From Solirubrobacter ginsenosidimutans (GTDB taxonomy: Bacteria; Actinomycetota; Thermoleophilia; Solirubrobacterales; Solirubrobacteraceae): a stretch of DNA of 64,000 nucleotides. Location: the NCBI RefSeq assembly GCF_027587205.1, contig NZ_JAPDOD010000004.1, forward strand, positions 62,001-126,000, read 5' to 3'. The notes under the pieces are model-generated. The model saw only the letters and a program-made list of their open reading frames with translations, was not told the DNA's origin and did no database searches. Both the position numbers and the translations under genes were made by a program. This document shows, one piece after another, positions 27,672 to 37,863 of this stretch. How positions within the stretch are numbered: position 1 is the first letter of the stretch; each line of letters starts with the position of its first letter.

Positions 27672-28657
27672 TGGACGCGCTGTTCGTAGGTCAGACGGCC
27701 GACGCGAGTTGCTATCACCGCGTGATGCTGCCGGCGCAGGCGCTCGGCTGCGACTGGTGCGGGCTCGACGCCCCACCGCCGCTGTCGGTGGTCGGGCGCG
27801 GGAGTGTGCGCGGGCAGGACGGGCTGCCCGCGTTCGACAGCTATGACGTGCTGGTCGTGCAGACGCCGGCGCAGGACGGCTGGCTCGACGTGATCGCACG
27901 CGCGCAGGCGTCCGGGACGCGGGTGTTCTATGACATCGACTACGACCTGCACGCGTTCGGCCAAGCCCCTGAGGCGCTGGCGCTGGTCGAGTCGCTGATC
28001 GAGCTCTGCGACGGTGTCATCTGCGCGACCGAGCAGATCGCCGAGCGCTACGGCGCGTTCAACGCCAACACGCACGTCTGCGAGAGCGGGATCGACCTCG
28101 CGGCCTACACGCTCACCCGCCCGCCGCACGACACGGTCAACATCGGCTGGTCCGGGCGGACGCTGCAATACGACGAGATGCGCGTGTGGCTGGCGCAGGT
28201 GGCGGGCGTCCTGCGTGCGCGGTCGGTCGCCAACTTCGTCAGCATCGGCGAGCCCTACGGCGAGGTCCTGTCCGAGTCGGGCGCGGTGGCGCCGGAACGC
28301 TGCCTCTCGATCCCCTTGGTGCTGCCGGATCAGCTCCCGGCGGCGATGAGCGTCTTCGACATCGTCTTCGACCCCTTGGGCAAGGCGGCCTGGCGGCGCG
28401 CGCGCAGCCCGCTGCGCTGGCTGGAGGCGGCGGCGTGGGGCATGCCGTTCGTCGGCGATCCGCGGCTGCACTCCTCGCTGGAGCCGGGCGTCACCGGCTT
28501 TCACGCGCGCACGCCGGACGAGCTGGGGCAGGTCCTACTGCGGCTGGTCGACGACCCCGCGATGCGCGCCGAGGTGGGTGCGCGGGCGCGCCGCGCGGTC
28601 GAGGAGCGCCACTCGATGGCCATGCTCGCCCCGCGCTGGCGGGAGGCGCTGGCATGA
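27671..28657 (+). CDS. Glycosyltransferase (GT1/GT4-like), 328 aa
   Basis: GT-B-like protein with a Rossmann N-half (MDALFVGQTADASCYHRV; VFYDIDYDLHAFG) and a C-half beginning NIGWSGRTLQYDEM. It ends with the donor-site-like WLEAAAWGMPFVGDPRLH and VTGFHARTPDELGQ. The classical E-x7-E is not obvious. ATG 27671 shares one base with the previous TGA. Position inside the operon supports a glycan-assembly role. Confidence 0.82.
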   Translation: MDALFVGQTADASCYHRVMLPAQALGCDWCGLDAPPPLSVVGRGSVRGQDGLPAFDSYDVLVVQTPAQDGWLDVIARAQASGTRVFYDIDYDLHAFGQAPEALALVESLIELCDGVICATEQIAERYGAFNANTHVCESGIDLAAYTLTRPPHDTVNIGWSGRTLQYDEMRVWLAQVAGVLRARSVANFVSIGEPYGEVLSESGAVAPERCLSIPLVLPDQLPAAMSVFDIVFDPLGKAAWRRARSPLRWLEAAAWGMPFVGDPRLHSSLEPGVTGFHARTPDELGQVLLRLVDDPAMRAEVGARARRAVEERHSMAMLAPRWREALA

Positions 28658-29433
28658 AGGTGGCATGGCTGGCCGACACGGTCGAGTTCGCCGGTGGGGC
28701 CGAGCTGACGCAGGCGGAGTTCCGGGCCGCGGCGCCTTCGGGGATCGAGGTCGTCGAGTGCCCGCCCGGCGCGCTGGACGCGCTCGCCGCGTGCGATGTC
28801 GCCTGCGTGCACAACACGGTCAGCTATCCGGCCGAGACCGTTGACGCGCTCGCGGGCAAGCCTGTCCTGCGCTACTGGCATGACCTCGCGTGGCCCGACA
28901 GCGCGGCGCACACCACGCTGCTGCGCTGGGCGCTTTCGCACGCGACCAACGTGTTCACCTCGCCACTGCATCGCGCGCGCTTTCCGCACACGGTCCCGGA
29001 GGGCTCGAGGCTGATCCCGCCCGCGATCGGGCTCGGACGCTACGGCGCGAGCGCCGGCCGCAAGCGGGTGCGCGGGGCGTGCTGGCTGGGCTCCGGCCAG
29101 CATGCGGGCAAGGGGCTGTTGCAGGCGTGCGAGTGGGCCGAGGCCAACGAGCCGGTCGACTTCTGGGGGCACGTGGCGGTCCCCGAGACCGCGCGCGTCC
29201 GCGTCAAGGGCCCGGTCCCGCACGACCACGTGGGGACGATCCTGCGGCTCTACCGGCGCTTCGTCTTCCTTCCCACCCACCCCGAGCCGTTCGGGCGCGC
29301 GGTGGTCGAGGCGTGGGCGGCGGGCTGCGAGCTGATCGTCAACCGCAACGTCGGCGCGCTGGCGTGGCTCGAGAAACCTGAGGCGATCGAGTCAGCTTCG
29401 CGGGACTTCTGGCGACTGGTGGAGGACCTATGA
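28654..29433 (+). CDS. Short GT4-type glycosyltransferase, 259 aa
   Basis: Compact GT-B protein: N-half KVAWLADTVEFAGGAE and VACVHNTVSYP, then a C-terminal signature PTHPEPFGRAVVEAWAAGCE in which the Glu residues sit in the E-x7-E register. At 259 residues it is much shorter than most GT4 enzymes, mainly through a reduced N-terminal domain. ATG 28654 overlaps the previous stop by 4 bp. Confidence 0.8.
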   Translation: MKVAWLADTVEFAGGAELTQAEFRAAAPSGIEVVECPPGALDALAACDVACVHNTVSYPAETVDALAGKPVLRYWHDLAWPDSAAHTTLLRWALSHATNVFTSPLHRARFPHTVPEGSRLIPPAIGLGRYGASAGRKRVRGACWLGSGQHAGKGLLQACEWAEANEPVDFWGHVAVPETARVRVKGPVPHDHVGTILRLYRRFVFLPTHPEPFGRAVVEAWAAGCELIVNRNVGALAWLEKPEAIESASRDFWRLVEDL

Positions 29434-30578
29434 AGATCCTCCTGCACAGCAACGCGCCCTGGTCGGCGTCGGGCTACGGCCAGCAGGCGGCGATGTTCGC
29501 GCCGCGCCTGGCGGACATCCACGAGGTCGGCATCAGCGCCTTCCAGGGGCTCACGGGCTCGCCGTTCGACTTCGGCGCGCTGCGGGTCTACCCCGGCAGC
29601 GGCGCGGGCTGGGGCAACGAGATCCTGCGCCCCCACGCCGAGCGCCATTTCGGGCCCTCGCCAGGCCTCGTGATCACGCTGGTGGACGTCTTCGTGCTCG
29701 AGCCGTCGGCGTTCGCGGGGCTCAACGTCGCCTGCTGGACGCCGGTCGACCACGACCCGGCGCCGCCGGCCGTTCCGGCGTTCTTCAAGGCCACCGGCGC
29801 GGTGCCGATCGCGATGAGCCGCTTCGGGTCCGATCGCCTGAGCGAGCTCGACCCGCTCTACATCCCACACGGCGTCGCGACCGACGTCTTCACGCCGCAG
29901 GACCGGGGTGCGGCGCGCGCCGCCGCGCGCCTGCCCGCCGACGCGTTCGTGGTCGGGATCGTCGCGGTCAACAAGGGCGCGCCGTCGCGGAAGTCGCTGG
30001 CCGAGATGATCGAGGCGTTCGCGATCTTCCGTCAGCGCCACGACGACGCGATCCTCTACCTGCACACCGAGCTCTCCGGCATGCAGTCCGGCACGCACCT
30101 GCCGTCGCTGATCGAGGACCTCGGGATCGACGAGCGATCCGTGATCGTCGTCGACCAGTACCGCTACCTGTACGAGCCGTTCGCGCCGGAGGACATGGCG
30201 GCGACCTACGCCACGTTCGACGTGCTGTTCAACGCCTCCATGGGCGAGGGGTTCGGGCTCACCGTGCTCGAGGCGCAGGCCTGCGGCGTGCCCGCGATCG
30301 TGACCGACTTCACGGCGATGCGCGAGGTGTGCGGCGCGGGCTGGAAGGTCGGCTACGAGCGCTATTGGAGCGACCAGTCGTCATGGCAGGCGCGCCCGCG
30401 TCTCGAGGAGCTCGTGGAGAGCCTGGAGGCGTGTTACGCGCAGAGCGCGGCCGAGCGCTCGGCGCTCGCCGCCCAGGCGCGCGAGCACGCCCTCCCCTAC
30501 GACGCCGACCGCGTGCTGGAGGAGTACTGGGCGCCCGCGCTCAGCGCGCTGGCGCGGCGCTTCCCGGGGATCGGCTAG
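29430..30578 (+). CDS. GT4-family glycosyltransferase, paralogue of the operon's first glycosyltransferase, 382 aa
   Basis: Shares KILLHSNAPWS-SGYGQQ, FKATGAVPIAMSRFGSDRL, NKGAPSRKSLAEMIEAFAIF and the GEGFGLTVLEAQACGVP donor motif with the 25723-26898 enzyme, so the operon begins and ends with duplicates. ATG 29430 overlaps the previous stop. Last gene of the operon; its end overlaps the opposing gene by 4 bp. Confidence 0.9.
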   Translation: MKILLHSNAPWSASGYGQQAAMFAPRLADIHEVGISAFQGLTGSPFDFGALRVYPGSGAGWGNEILRPHAERHFGPSPGLVITLVDVFVLEPSAFAGLNVACWTPVDHDPAPPAVPAFFKATGAVPIAMSRFGSDRLSELDPLYIPHGVATDVFTPQDRGAARAAARLPADAFVVGIVAVNKGAPSRKSLAEMIEAFAIFRQRHDDAILYLHTELSGMQSGTHLPSLIEDLGIDERSVIVVDQYRYLYEPFAPEDMAATYATFDVLFNASMGEGFGLTVLEAQACGVPAIVTDFTAMREVCGAGWKVGYERYWSDQSSWQARPRLEELVESLEACYAQSAAERSALAAQAREHALPYDADRVLEEYWAPALSALARRFPGIG

Positions 30579-31204
30579 CCATGTCCTGGCTTGCCATTCA
30601 CCTGGGGGACCGGCGGGAGCCGCAGCTTGGCGATCGCGCCCTTGGCGGTATGGATCACGAGATCGAGCGGCTGCGCTTTGGTCGTGTTCGACGTGACTCC
30701 GTAGAGCAGCAGCCCGCCCGGGAACTGGCCGGAAGCCGCGGCGCTGCCCGGTGCGGGGATCACGCCCTTGGCCGGCACCGACGCGCCGAGCTTGAAGCTG
30801 TACGGGCTCTCGGTGGCCTTGTTCTGCTCGACCAGCTCCGGGTTCTTGCTCGGCTCGAGCAGGAAGCCGGGCGCGCTGCCCATGGCGCGGCCGGTCGGGT
30901 TGTAGACCCGCAGGAACACGCCGAGGAAGGCGTTGCCCTTGGGCGGACGCTGCAGGTTGGTCAGGTACGGCGCGGCCGACGGGCTGTCGAAATCGAGCAG
31001 GCGGACGTCGGTGACGTTGTAGATGAGCCCCTCGACGCCGATCTGCAGCCCCTGGATCGGCGGCAGCGCGGGGGCGGGCGTCGCCGCCGCGGACGCGTTC
31101 TTGCCGGAGGGCGTCTCATCCCCGCCGCCGGCGATCACCACGGTCAGAACGACCCCGGCGATCAGGGGGATGAGCACCAACATGAGACGAAACCCGTAGC
31201 GCAT
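30575..31204 (-). CDS. Membrane-anchored extracellular protein, 209 aa
   Basis: One N-terminal hydrophobic helix (RLMLVLIPLIAGVVLTVVIA) serves as an uncleaved anchor or signal. It is followed by a Ser/Ala/Pro linker and a ~150-residue beta-rich domain with NVTDVRLLDFD and FLGVFLRVYNPTGRAM. That pattern, an Ig-like domain with NxT and a conserved FLxVxLxVxN strand, recalls DUF4352/telomeric-repeat-binding-type exported domains. Function unknown. It is divergent from the MauE-like/CopCD operon across 61 bp. Confidence 0.65.
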   Translation of the reverse strand: MRYGFRLMLVLIPLIAGVVLTVVIAGGGDETPSGKNASAAATPAPALPPIQGLQIGVEGLIYNVTDVRLLDFDSPSAAPYLTNLQRPPKGNAFLGVFLRVYNPTGRAMGSAPGFLLEPSKNPELVEQNKATESPYSFKLGASVPAKGVIPAPGSAAASGQFPGGLLLYGVTSNTTKAQPLDLVIHTAKGAIAKLRLPPVPQVNGKPGHG

Positions 31205-31265
31205 CCATGCGAAAGCTACCGCACTTTGAACGAAGTTGGTAGGTTCCGAACGTCCCGGAGAGACG

Positions 31266-32135
31266 ATGTCGCAGTGGTCTGAATCCTTGTCCGCGTCCGC
31301 ATCCGGCCTGGCCGTCTGGCCGGGCGTGTTCCTGCTGGCCGGGGGCGTGGCGAAGGCGCGCGAAGTGCGCGACGACGCGGTCGACGGTGGGACGTTGCTG
31401 TTCCGTGCGGTCGGGCGTTCGGTGCCGCCGCGCCCGGCGTGGGCGGCCGTCGCGGGCGCGGAACTCGTGGTCGGCGGCCTCGTGCTCGCGGGGGTCGCAC
31501 GGCCCTACCCGCAGCTCGCCGGCGGTACGGGACTGGCCGCGGCGGGCGCGCTCGCCGCGTGGGGCGTCCGCAACGCGCCCGATGCCGGCTGTGGCTGCTT
31601 CGGCGCGCGCTCTGAGCCCGTCAGCCCGCGGACCGCGGTGCGCGCGGGTGTGCTGTCGGCGCTGGCGCTCGCCGCCGCGACCGGCGGCGGCGCGTGGACG
31701 AACGCGTTCCGGCGCCCTGCCGCCGGCCGGCGAGGCGGAGCCGCTTCGTTGCCGCGTGCCGCCGCCGCGGCGGTCGTGCTCGGCGCCGGGGCCGCGCTCG
31801 CCGCGACCACGCCGGAGCTTCGTCCCCGCCACGCCCGGGCGCGCGCCCACGACCTCGTCTGCGCCCACCGGCCGGCCCCGCCCAGGCGCACGCTCGAGCG
31901 GCTGCGCCAGAGCAACCTGTTCAGCGACGCCCGCCCCTACCTCGCCGCGGACGCGCCGAGCGAGCAGTGGCGCGACGGCTGCTGGCGCTACGTCTCCTAC
32001 CCCGCCAACTACGAGGGCGAAGCGGCGACCGCCGTGTTCGCGCTCTATCTCGGCAAGAGCCGCAACGCGGACGGCGTGGCCTTCGTGGCCGAGGACGAGC
32101 AGCGGGTCATCGGCCAGATCAAGGGGCGCAAGTGA
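31266..32135 (+). CDS. MauE/DoxX-like membrane protein with C-terminal extension, 289 aa
   Basis: ATG 31266 is supported by GGAGAG. The first ~150 residues have four helices and the GCGCFGA cysteine motif characteristic of MauE-type proteins (disulfide/quinone-linked redox in methylamine utilisation and relatives). A fifth hydrophobic stretch (~160-180) leads to an unrecognised ~110-residue domain with two Cys (LVCAHR, DGCWRY). The next gene overlaps by 4 bp and is a copper protein, so a role in redox handling of copper or a cuproenzyme is a reasonable inference. Confidence 0.75.
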   Translation: MSQWSESLSASASGLAVWPGVFLLAGGVAKAREVRDDAVDGGTLLFRAVGRSVPPRPAWAAVAGAELVVGGLVLAGVARPYPQLAGGTGLAAAGALAAWGVRNAPDAGCGCFGARSEPVSPRTAVRAGVLSALALAAATGGGAWTNAFRRPAAGRRGGAASLPRAAAAAVVLGAGAALAATTPELRPRHARARAHDLVCAHRPAPPRRTLERLRQSNLFSDARPYLAADAPSEQWRDGCWRYVSYPANYEGEAATAVFALYLGKSRNADGVAFVAEDEQRVIGQIKGRK

Positions 32136-33949
32136 AGCGGCTTCCGGTCATCGTCCTCGCCGTCCTGCTCATCTGGGCTCCGCAGGCGCAGGCACACGCC
32201 AAGCTCGACCGCGCGGTCCCCGCCGACGGGGCCCACCTCCGGAAGGGGCCGGGCAGCATCGCGTTCTACTTCAACGAGGTCATCGAGGCGAACTTCGGGG
32301 CCCTGCGCGTGTTCGACGCCGGCGGCAACGAGGTCGAGACCGGGTCGGTCTTCCGCCCCGAAGGCAACGACGAAGCCCTGGCGATCGCGCTCAAGCCGAA
32401 CCTGCCCGAGGGCACGTACACCGCGACCTACCGGATCATCTCCGCCGACTCGCACCCGGTCGCCGGTTCCACGACGTTCTCGGTCGGCAATCCGGCGGCG
32501 GGGGCGGTCGCGGGCAAGCGGGTCCTGCCGCCGCCGCAGATCACGTCCGGGAAGGTGACCTCGACCGCGTTCTGGGCTGATCGCTGGATCGGCTTCCTCG
32601 CGCTCGGCCTTGCGCTCGGCGTCCCGTTCTTCGTCGTCTGGAGCTGGTGGCGCACGCTGGCCGCCGAGGCGGGCGGCGGCGAGGAGTGGTTGCAGGCCTC
32701 CGCCGGGTTCGACCGGCGGGCACGCCTGCTGACCGCCGGCGCGGTGGTCGCGGGCACGCTCGCGACGGCCGTCGCGTTGCCGCTGGAGGCGGCGAGCGCC
32801 GGCGGGACGACCTTCTGGGCGGCGCTGAACTCGGACACGCTGGACGAGGTCCTCAACACCCGCTTCGGCTCGCTGATGACCCTGCGGCTCGCCGCGTGGC
32901 TGTTGCTCGGCGTGCTGCTGGCGGCGATCACCGCCCGCGGGCGGACCGCCGTCATGCGGCCGGCGTCGCTCGGCGCCACCGGCCTCGCGCCGCGGCGGCC
33001 GGTCAGCCCGGAGCTGGCGGCGCTGCTGCTGCTCCCTGCGGGCTCGCTGCTCGTCTCCCCCGCGCTCTCCGGCCACGCCCGCACGCAGAGCAGCGCCTGG
33101 CTGCTGCTGCCGTCGGACGTCATCCACGTCAGCGCGATGTGCGTCTGGCTCGGGGGCCTGGCGGCGCTCGCCATCGCGCTCCCGGCGGCGCTCGCGCCGC
33201 TGGAGCCGAGCGCGCGGGCACGGGTCGCGCTCGGTGCGCTGGGCCGCTTCTCGCCGCTCGCGCTCGCCTCCGTGATCGCGCTCGCGATCACCGGCACGGT
33301 GCAGGCGATCGTCGAGGTCGGCGGCTTCCCGGCGCTGGTGGACACCGGCTACGGCCGGGCCGTCGTGATCAAGGTGGTGCTCCTGCTCGCGCTGATCGGG
33401 CTCGGCGCCGCGAATCGCCAGCGCCTGCTCCCCGCACTGGAGCGCGCGGTGGCCGCCGGCGTGGAGCCGAGCCGCGTCGCGGACTGGCTGCGGCGCAACG
33501 TCCGTGTCGAGGTCGCCGTCATCTGCCTCGTGCTCGCCGTGACCGCGGCGCTGGTCGCCTACGCGCCCGCGAACGAGCGCAACAGCCAGGCCGCGGCGGC
33601 GACCGTGGTCCGCTCCACCGGAGCCCCGTCGGCCGGCCGCGTGACGATCGGCCCGGTGCTCGTCCGTTACACCGTCGACCCCGGACGGGTCGGCCCGAAT
33701 CACATCAACCTATTCGTACGCAATCCGGACGGCGGCGCATCGACGCGCGCCAAGGAGGTGCGGGTCGCCATGAGCCTCCCGTCGTTGGGCATCGCGCCAC
33801 TGAAGCCCACGGTCGAGTCGCTCGGCGGGGGCCATTTCGTGGTCTCCGGCGCGCCGCTTCGCCTGGCCGGGACCTGGAGCATCGAGGTCACCGTCCGCAC
33901 GTCGGAGTTCGACGAGAACAGCGCCACGATCAAGGTGCCGATCGGATGA
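32132..33949 (+). CDS. Fused CopC-CopD copper resistance protein with C-terminal beta domain, 605 aa
   Basis: GTG 32132 overlaps the previous stop. A signal peptide ends at QAQA, so the mature chain begins with His of [15 protein letters not shown], the N-terminal copper ligand of Cop[14 protein letters not shown] supplies the later Asp/His ligands. Residues ~150-470 are the CopD membrane domain (about eight helices). The last ~100 residues are a periplasmic-type beta domain ([20 protein letters not shown]) like YtkA/FixH modules. Binds Cu2+ outside and probably moves or delivers it across the membrane. Confidence 0.9.
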   Translation: MKRLPVIVLAVLLIWAPQAQAHAKLDRAVPADGAHLRKGPGSIAFYFNEVIEANFGALRVFDAGGNEVETGSVFRPEGNDEALAIALKPNLPEGTYTATYRIISADSHPVAGSTTFSVGNPAAGAVAGKRVLPPPQITSGKVTSTAFWADRWIGFLALGLALGVPFFVVWSWWRTLAAEAGGGEEWLQASAGFDRRARLLTAGAVVAGTLATAVALPLEAASAGGTTFWAALNSDTLDEVLNTRFGSLMTLRLAAWLLLGVLLAAITARGRTAVMRPASLGATGLAPRRPVSPELAALLLLPAGSLLVSPALSGHARTQSSAWLLLPSDVIHVSAMCVWLGGLAALAIALPAALAPLEPSARARVALGALGRFSPLALASVIALAITGTVQAIVEVGGFPALVDTGYGRAVVIKVVLLLALIGLGAANRQRLLPALERAVAAGVEPSRVADWLRRNVRVEVAVICLVLAVTAALVAYAPANERNSQAAAATVVRSTGAPSAGRVTIGPVLVRYTVDPGRVGPNHINLFVRNPDGGASTRAKEVRVAMSLPSLGIAPLKPTVESLGGGHFVVSGAPLRLAGTWSIEVTVRTSEFDENSATIKVPIG

Positions 33950-36900
33950 GCGCCAAGGACCTGCGCTACAACGCCGAGGCGCGCGCCTCGCTGCTGGCCG
34001 GGATCGACGCCGTCGCCGACGCCGTCAAGGTCACGCTCGGCCCCAAGGGTCGCAACGTGATGCTGGCGCTCGGCACCGGCGACGTCGTCGTCACCAACGA
34101 CGGCGTCACGATCGCAGGAGAGATCGAGCTCGGGCCGCTGTTCGAGCGTCAAGGCGCGCGCCTGGTCAAGGAGGTCGCGAGCGAGACCAACAACGTCGCG
34201 GGCGACGGGACGACGACCGCGACGCTGCTCGCGCAGGCGATCGTCCGGCACGGGCTGCGCAACGTCGCCGCCGGGGCGGATCCCCTCTCGTTGCGCCGTG
34301 GGATCGAGCTCGCCGTCGAGCAGGTCACCGCGCACCTGCGCGACGTGCAGGCCGTGCCGGTGACGTCGCGTGAGCTGATCGCCCGCGTCGCGGGCATCTC
34401 GGCCGGGGAGACGGAGGTCGGCGAGCTGATCGGCGACGCGTTCGCCGAGGCGGGCAATGACGCGGTGGTGCGGGTCGAGTTCCGCGACCTGCCGGGCGTC
34501 GAGCTCGAGTTCGTCGAAGGCATGACACTTCCCGGCGGGGCGGTCTCGCCGTACCTCTTCGACGAGGGCTCGTCGACGGCGGTGCTCGAGGAGCCGTACA
34601 TCCTGATCTCGGGGGACCGGCTGCTGACCGCGCAGGACGTCCTGCCGCTGTTGGAGCAGGTCATCCCGACCGGCCGGCCGCTGCTGATCCTCGCCGAGCA
34701 CATCGAGGGCGAGGCGCTCGGCACGCTGGTGCTCAACAAGAACCAGGGCGCGCTGAGCGTGGTCGCCGTGCCGACGCCGGAGTTCGTGCAGGAACAGCGC
34801 GCGCGCCTGCACGAGGACATCGCGGTCCTCACCGGCGGGCTGCCGGTGACGACGCAGCTGGGCGTGTCGCTGCACGCGATCCGGCTGAGCCAGCTGGGCC
34901 AGGCGGAGCGGGTGATCGTCGACGGGCAGTCGACGACGATCGTCGGCGGCCGAGGCAGCGACGAGGCGGTCGCGGCGCGGGTCGAGCGCATCCGCTCCGA
35001 GCTTGCCAACGGCGAAGCGCTCAACGAGTTCGAGGTCGACAAGCTGCGCGAGCGGATGGCGCGGCTCGGCGGCCGCGTCGCCGCGATCCGGGTCGGTGCC
35101 GACACCGAGCCCGAGCTGATCGAGCGCCGCCATCGCACCGAGGACGCCGTGCGGGCGACCCGCGCCGCGCTCACCGAGGGCGTCGTCGCGGGCGGCGGCG
35201 CCGCCCTGCTGCACGCGCGTGCGGCGATCGACGCCGGCGACCGCGAGGCGGACGTGGCGACCGGCGCCGAGATCGTGCGCCGCGCGCTGGAGGAGCCGCT
35301 GCGCCAGATCGCGATCAACGCCGGGCTGGAGCCGTCGTCAGCGGTTGCCGCGGTCTCGATGCTCGGCGTCCGCGAAGGCCTGGACGCGGCGACCGGGGAC
35401 TACGGCGACCTGTTCGAGGCGGGCGTGATCGACCCGGTGATGGTCACGCGCGTCGCGCTCGCGAACGCCGCCTCGATCGCCAAGAACGTGCTCACGACCG
35501 AATGCGTCGTCACGGAGCCCGGCTTCGGCGACCTGACGACGCTCGCGCGCGCGGTCAACGACCACTCGAACACCGTCGTGCACCGCCCGCCGCGCGAGCT
35601 GCGCTACGGCGCCGAGGCGCGCGCGACGCTGCAGGCCGGGGTCGACCGGATCGCCGACGCGATCAAGGTCACGCTGGGCCCACATGGCCGCAACGTGCTC
35701 GTGGTCGACGAGGAAGGGCGGCTGACGATCACCAACGACGGCGCGACGATCGCCGCCGGGATCGACCTCGGGGCCGTCTTCGAGCGCTCAGGGGCGCGGC
35801 TCGTCCGGCAGGTCGCCGCGGCCACCAACGAGGTCGCCGGCGACGGCACGACGACGGCGACCGTGCTCGCCCAGGCGCTGGTGCGTCACGGGCTGCGCAA
35901 CGTCGCCGCCGGCGCGCACCCGCTCGCCCTGCGGCGCGGCATCGAGCTCGCCGTCGGCCAGGTCGTCGCCCACCTGCGCGACGTCCAGGCGGTGCAGCTC
36001 ACCGATCGTGACCAGACCGCGCGCGTGGCCGCGATCTCCTCCGGCGACCCGGCGATCGGCGCGATGATCGCCGACGCGATCGACGCGGTCGGCAACGACG
36101 GCCGGCTCTCGATCCAGGACGGTCAGACCCTGCACCTCGAGCTGGAGGTGAGCGAAGGAGCCCGGATGGACTGCGGGCTGATCTCCGGCGACATGGCGAC
36201 CGACGGGAACGGGTCCGAGGCGGTGCTCGACTACCCGTACATCCTGATCGCCGACAGCAAGATCGACCTCGCGATGGACCTCATGCCGGTCCTCGACCTC
36301 GTCGCCCCGACCGGCAATCCGCTGCTGATCATCGCCGACATGATCGAGGGCGAGGCGGTGCGGACGCTGGTCCGCAACAACCTGCGCGGGTCGATCAAGT
36401 CGGTCGCCGTGGTCGCGCCCGAGTACGGCGAGCGGCGCTCGCGCGTGCTCGAGGATCTCGCCCTGCTGACCGGCGGCATGCCGATCGCCGCCGACCTCGG
36501 GCTCAGCCTCCAGACCATCCAGCTCGCCCACCTCGGGCGGGCGCGCAGGGTCGTCGTGAACAAGCTCACGACGACGATCATCGAAGGCCAGGGCAACCCG
36601 GTCGGCATCGAGATGCGGATCGAGCAGATCCGGCGCGAGATGGAGGAGCGCGGAACGACGCACTTCGACAAGGGCAAGCTCGGCGAGCGCATGGCACGGC
36701 TCGTCGGCGGCGTCGCGATCATCAAGGTCGGCGCCGCGACCGAGACCGAGATGCACGAGCGCCGGCACCGCGTCGAGGACGCCGTGCAGGCCGCCCGCGC
36801 GGCGCGGACCGAGGGCATCGTCGCCGGCGGCGGCGCCGCGCTGATCCACGCCCGCGCCGCGATCGACGCCTCCGGGCAGGACGAGGACGTCGTGACCGGC

Positions 36901-37203
36901 GCCGAGATCGTGCGCCGCGCGCTCGAGGAGCCGCTGCGCCAGATCGCGCGCAACTCCGGCCTGGAGCCGTCGACGGCCGTGACCGCGGTCGGTGCGCTCG
37001 GGCTGCGCGAAGGGCTCGACGCGTCGACCGGCGTCTACGGCGACCTGTTCGACGCGGGCGTGTTCGACCCGGTGATGGTCACTCGCTGCGCGCTGCTGAA
37101 CGCCGCCTCGATCGCCAAGACGATCCTGACGACGGAGTGCATCATCTCCGGCCCGGCGGCGATGAGCGCGAAGGGGGCCGAGAAGGCCGGGCTCGCGGCG
37201 TAG
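33946..37203 (+). CDS. groL: Tandem double GroEL: two fused HSP60 units in one 1085-aa chain
   Basis: ATG 33946 overlaps the CopCD stop by 4 bp. Residues 1-~545 and ~550-1085 are each a complete chaperonin unit with equatorial, intermediate and apical segments. Unit 1 keeps E. coli-like numbering: [10 protein letters not shown] with K34, D52 (TNDG), D87 (AGDGTTTAT) and the hydrolytic Asp at D400 (RTEDAVRAT). In unit 2 the equivalents are H580 (Lys replaced by His), D598, D633 and D945. The apical SPYLF (201-205) of unit 1 is ISGDM in unit 2, so its substrate-binding face has changed. The Gly-Met tail is missing from both. No groES is nearby. The units share non-canonical text (HLRDVQAV), so they arose by duplication of one divergent paralogue. 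Confidence 0.93.
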   Translation: MSAKDLRYNAEARASLLAGIDAVADAVKVTLGPKGRNVMLALGTGDVVVTNDGVTIAGEIELGPLFERQGARLVKEVASETNNVAGDGTTTATLLAQAIVRHGLRNVAAGADPLSLRRGIELAVEQVTAHLRDVQAVPVTSRELIARVAGISAGETEVGELIGDAFAEAGNDAVVRVEFRDLPGVELEFVEGMTLPGGAVSPYLFDEGSSTAVLEEPYILISGDRLLTAQDVLPLLEQVIPTGRPLLILAEHIEGEALGTLVLNKNQGALSVVAVPTPEFVQEQRARLHEDIAVLTGGLPVTTQLGVSLHAIRLSQLGQAERVIVDGQSTTIVGGRGSDEAVAARVERIRSELANGEALNEFEVDKLRERMARLGGRVAAIRVGADTEPELIERRHRTEDAVRATRAALTEGVVAGGGAALLHARAAIDAGDREADVATGAEIVRRALEEPLRQIAINAGLEPSSAVAAVSMLGVREGLDAATGDYGDLFEAGVIDPVMVTRVALANAASIAKNVLTTECVVTEPGFGDLTTLARAVNDHSNTVVHRPPRELRYGAEARATLQAGVDRIADAIKVTLGPHGRNVLVVDEEGRLTITNDGATIAAGIDLGAVFERSGARLVRQVAAATNEVAGDGTTTATVLAQALVRHGLRNVAAGAHPLALRRGIELAVGQVVAHLRDVQAVQLTDRDQTARVAAISSGDPAIGAMIADAIDAVGNDGRLSIQDGQTLHLELEVSEGARMDCGLISGDMATDGNGSEAVLDYPYILIADSKIDLAMDLMPVLDLVAPTGNPLLIIADMIEGEAVRTLVRNNLRGSIKSVAVVAPEYGERRSRVLEDLALLTGGMPIAADLGLSLQTIQLAHLGRARRVVVNKLTTTIIEGQGNPVGIEMRIEQIRREMEERGTTHFDKGKLGERMARLVGGVAIIKVGAATETEMHERRHRVEDAVQAARAARTEGIVAGGGAALIHARAAIDASGQDEDVVTGAEIVRRALEEPLRQIARNSGLEPSTAVTAVGALGLREGLDASTGVYGDLFDAGVFDPVMVTRCALLNAASIAKTILTTECIISGPAAMSAKGAEKAGLAA

Positions 37204-37863
37204 CTACGCCTCGCCGGCGTCGTGGGCGAGCAGCGCGATCTGGACGCGGTTGTTGAACTCGAGCTTCGAGAGCAGCCGTGAGACGTGCGCCTTGACGGTC
37301 GCGACGCTCATGTAGAGCTCGCGGCTGATCTCGGCGTTGGACTTGCCGAGACCGACCGCGACGGCGACCTCGCGTTCGCGGTCGGTGAGCTGGGCGAGCA
37401 GTTCGCGGGCGCGCCGCTGCCGGTCGCTGAAGCCGTCCGCGGTCACCTGACCGATGAGCCGGCGGGTGACCGCGGGCGAGAGCATCGGATCCCCGGCCGC
37501 GACCGCGAGCACGGCGCGGACGAGGTCCGCGGGCGGCGTGTCCTTGAGCAGGAACCCGCTCGCGCCGGCGCGCAGGGCGCGGACGACGTCGTCGCCGGCC
37601 TCGAACGTGGTGAGGACGATCACCTCGGGCGGGTCGGGCCTTGCCCGCAGGAGCTCGGTCGCGGCGAGGCCGTCCATCCCGGGCATCCGGATGTCCATCA
37701 GCACGACGTCGGGCCGGTGCTCGGCCACGGCGTGAGGAACCTCGGTGCCGTCGCCCGCCTCGCCGACGATCGTGATCTCCTCCACTCCCGCGAGCAGCAT
37801 CGCCAGCCCGGCTCGCACGAGCGCGTCGTCGTCGACGACGAGCACGCGGATCACGCCGGCCAT
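37204..37863 (-). CDS. NarL/FixJ-type response regulator, 219 aa
   Basis: The receiver domain has acidic pocket DDD (11-13), phospho-acceptor D57 (VVLMDIRMPGMDG), T of VIVLTTFE and K of GFLLKDT. The C-terminal LuxR HTH is LTDREREVAVAVGLGKSNAEI with recognition helix SVATVKAHVSRLLSKL. ATG 37863 lies within the kinase 3' end (13-bp overlap), so kinase and regulator are translationally coupled. Target genes unknown; the divergent MMPL exporter is a candidate. Confidence 0.93.
   Translation of the reverse strand: MAGVIRVLVVDDDALVRAGLAMLLAGVEEITIVGEAGDGTEVPHAVAEHRPDVVLMDIRMPGMDGLAATELLRARPDPPEVIVLTTFEAGDDVVRALRAGASGFLLKDTPPADLVRAVLAVAAGDPMLSPAVTRRLIGQVTADGFSDRQRRARELLAQLTDREREVAVAVGLGKSNAEISRELYMSVATVKAHVSRLLSKLEFNNRVQIALLAHDAGEA

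Noticed and set aside
25723..30578. Glycosyltransferase cluster as part of a prophage
   Set aside because: No phage structural, integrase or lysis genes, no att-like repeats, and composition like the rest of the window.
35500..35600. A hidden second start splitting the double GroEL into two genes
   Set aside because: No stop codon separates the units, no ribosome site precedes the second unit, and the linker is continuous coding sequence.
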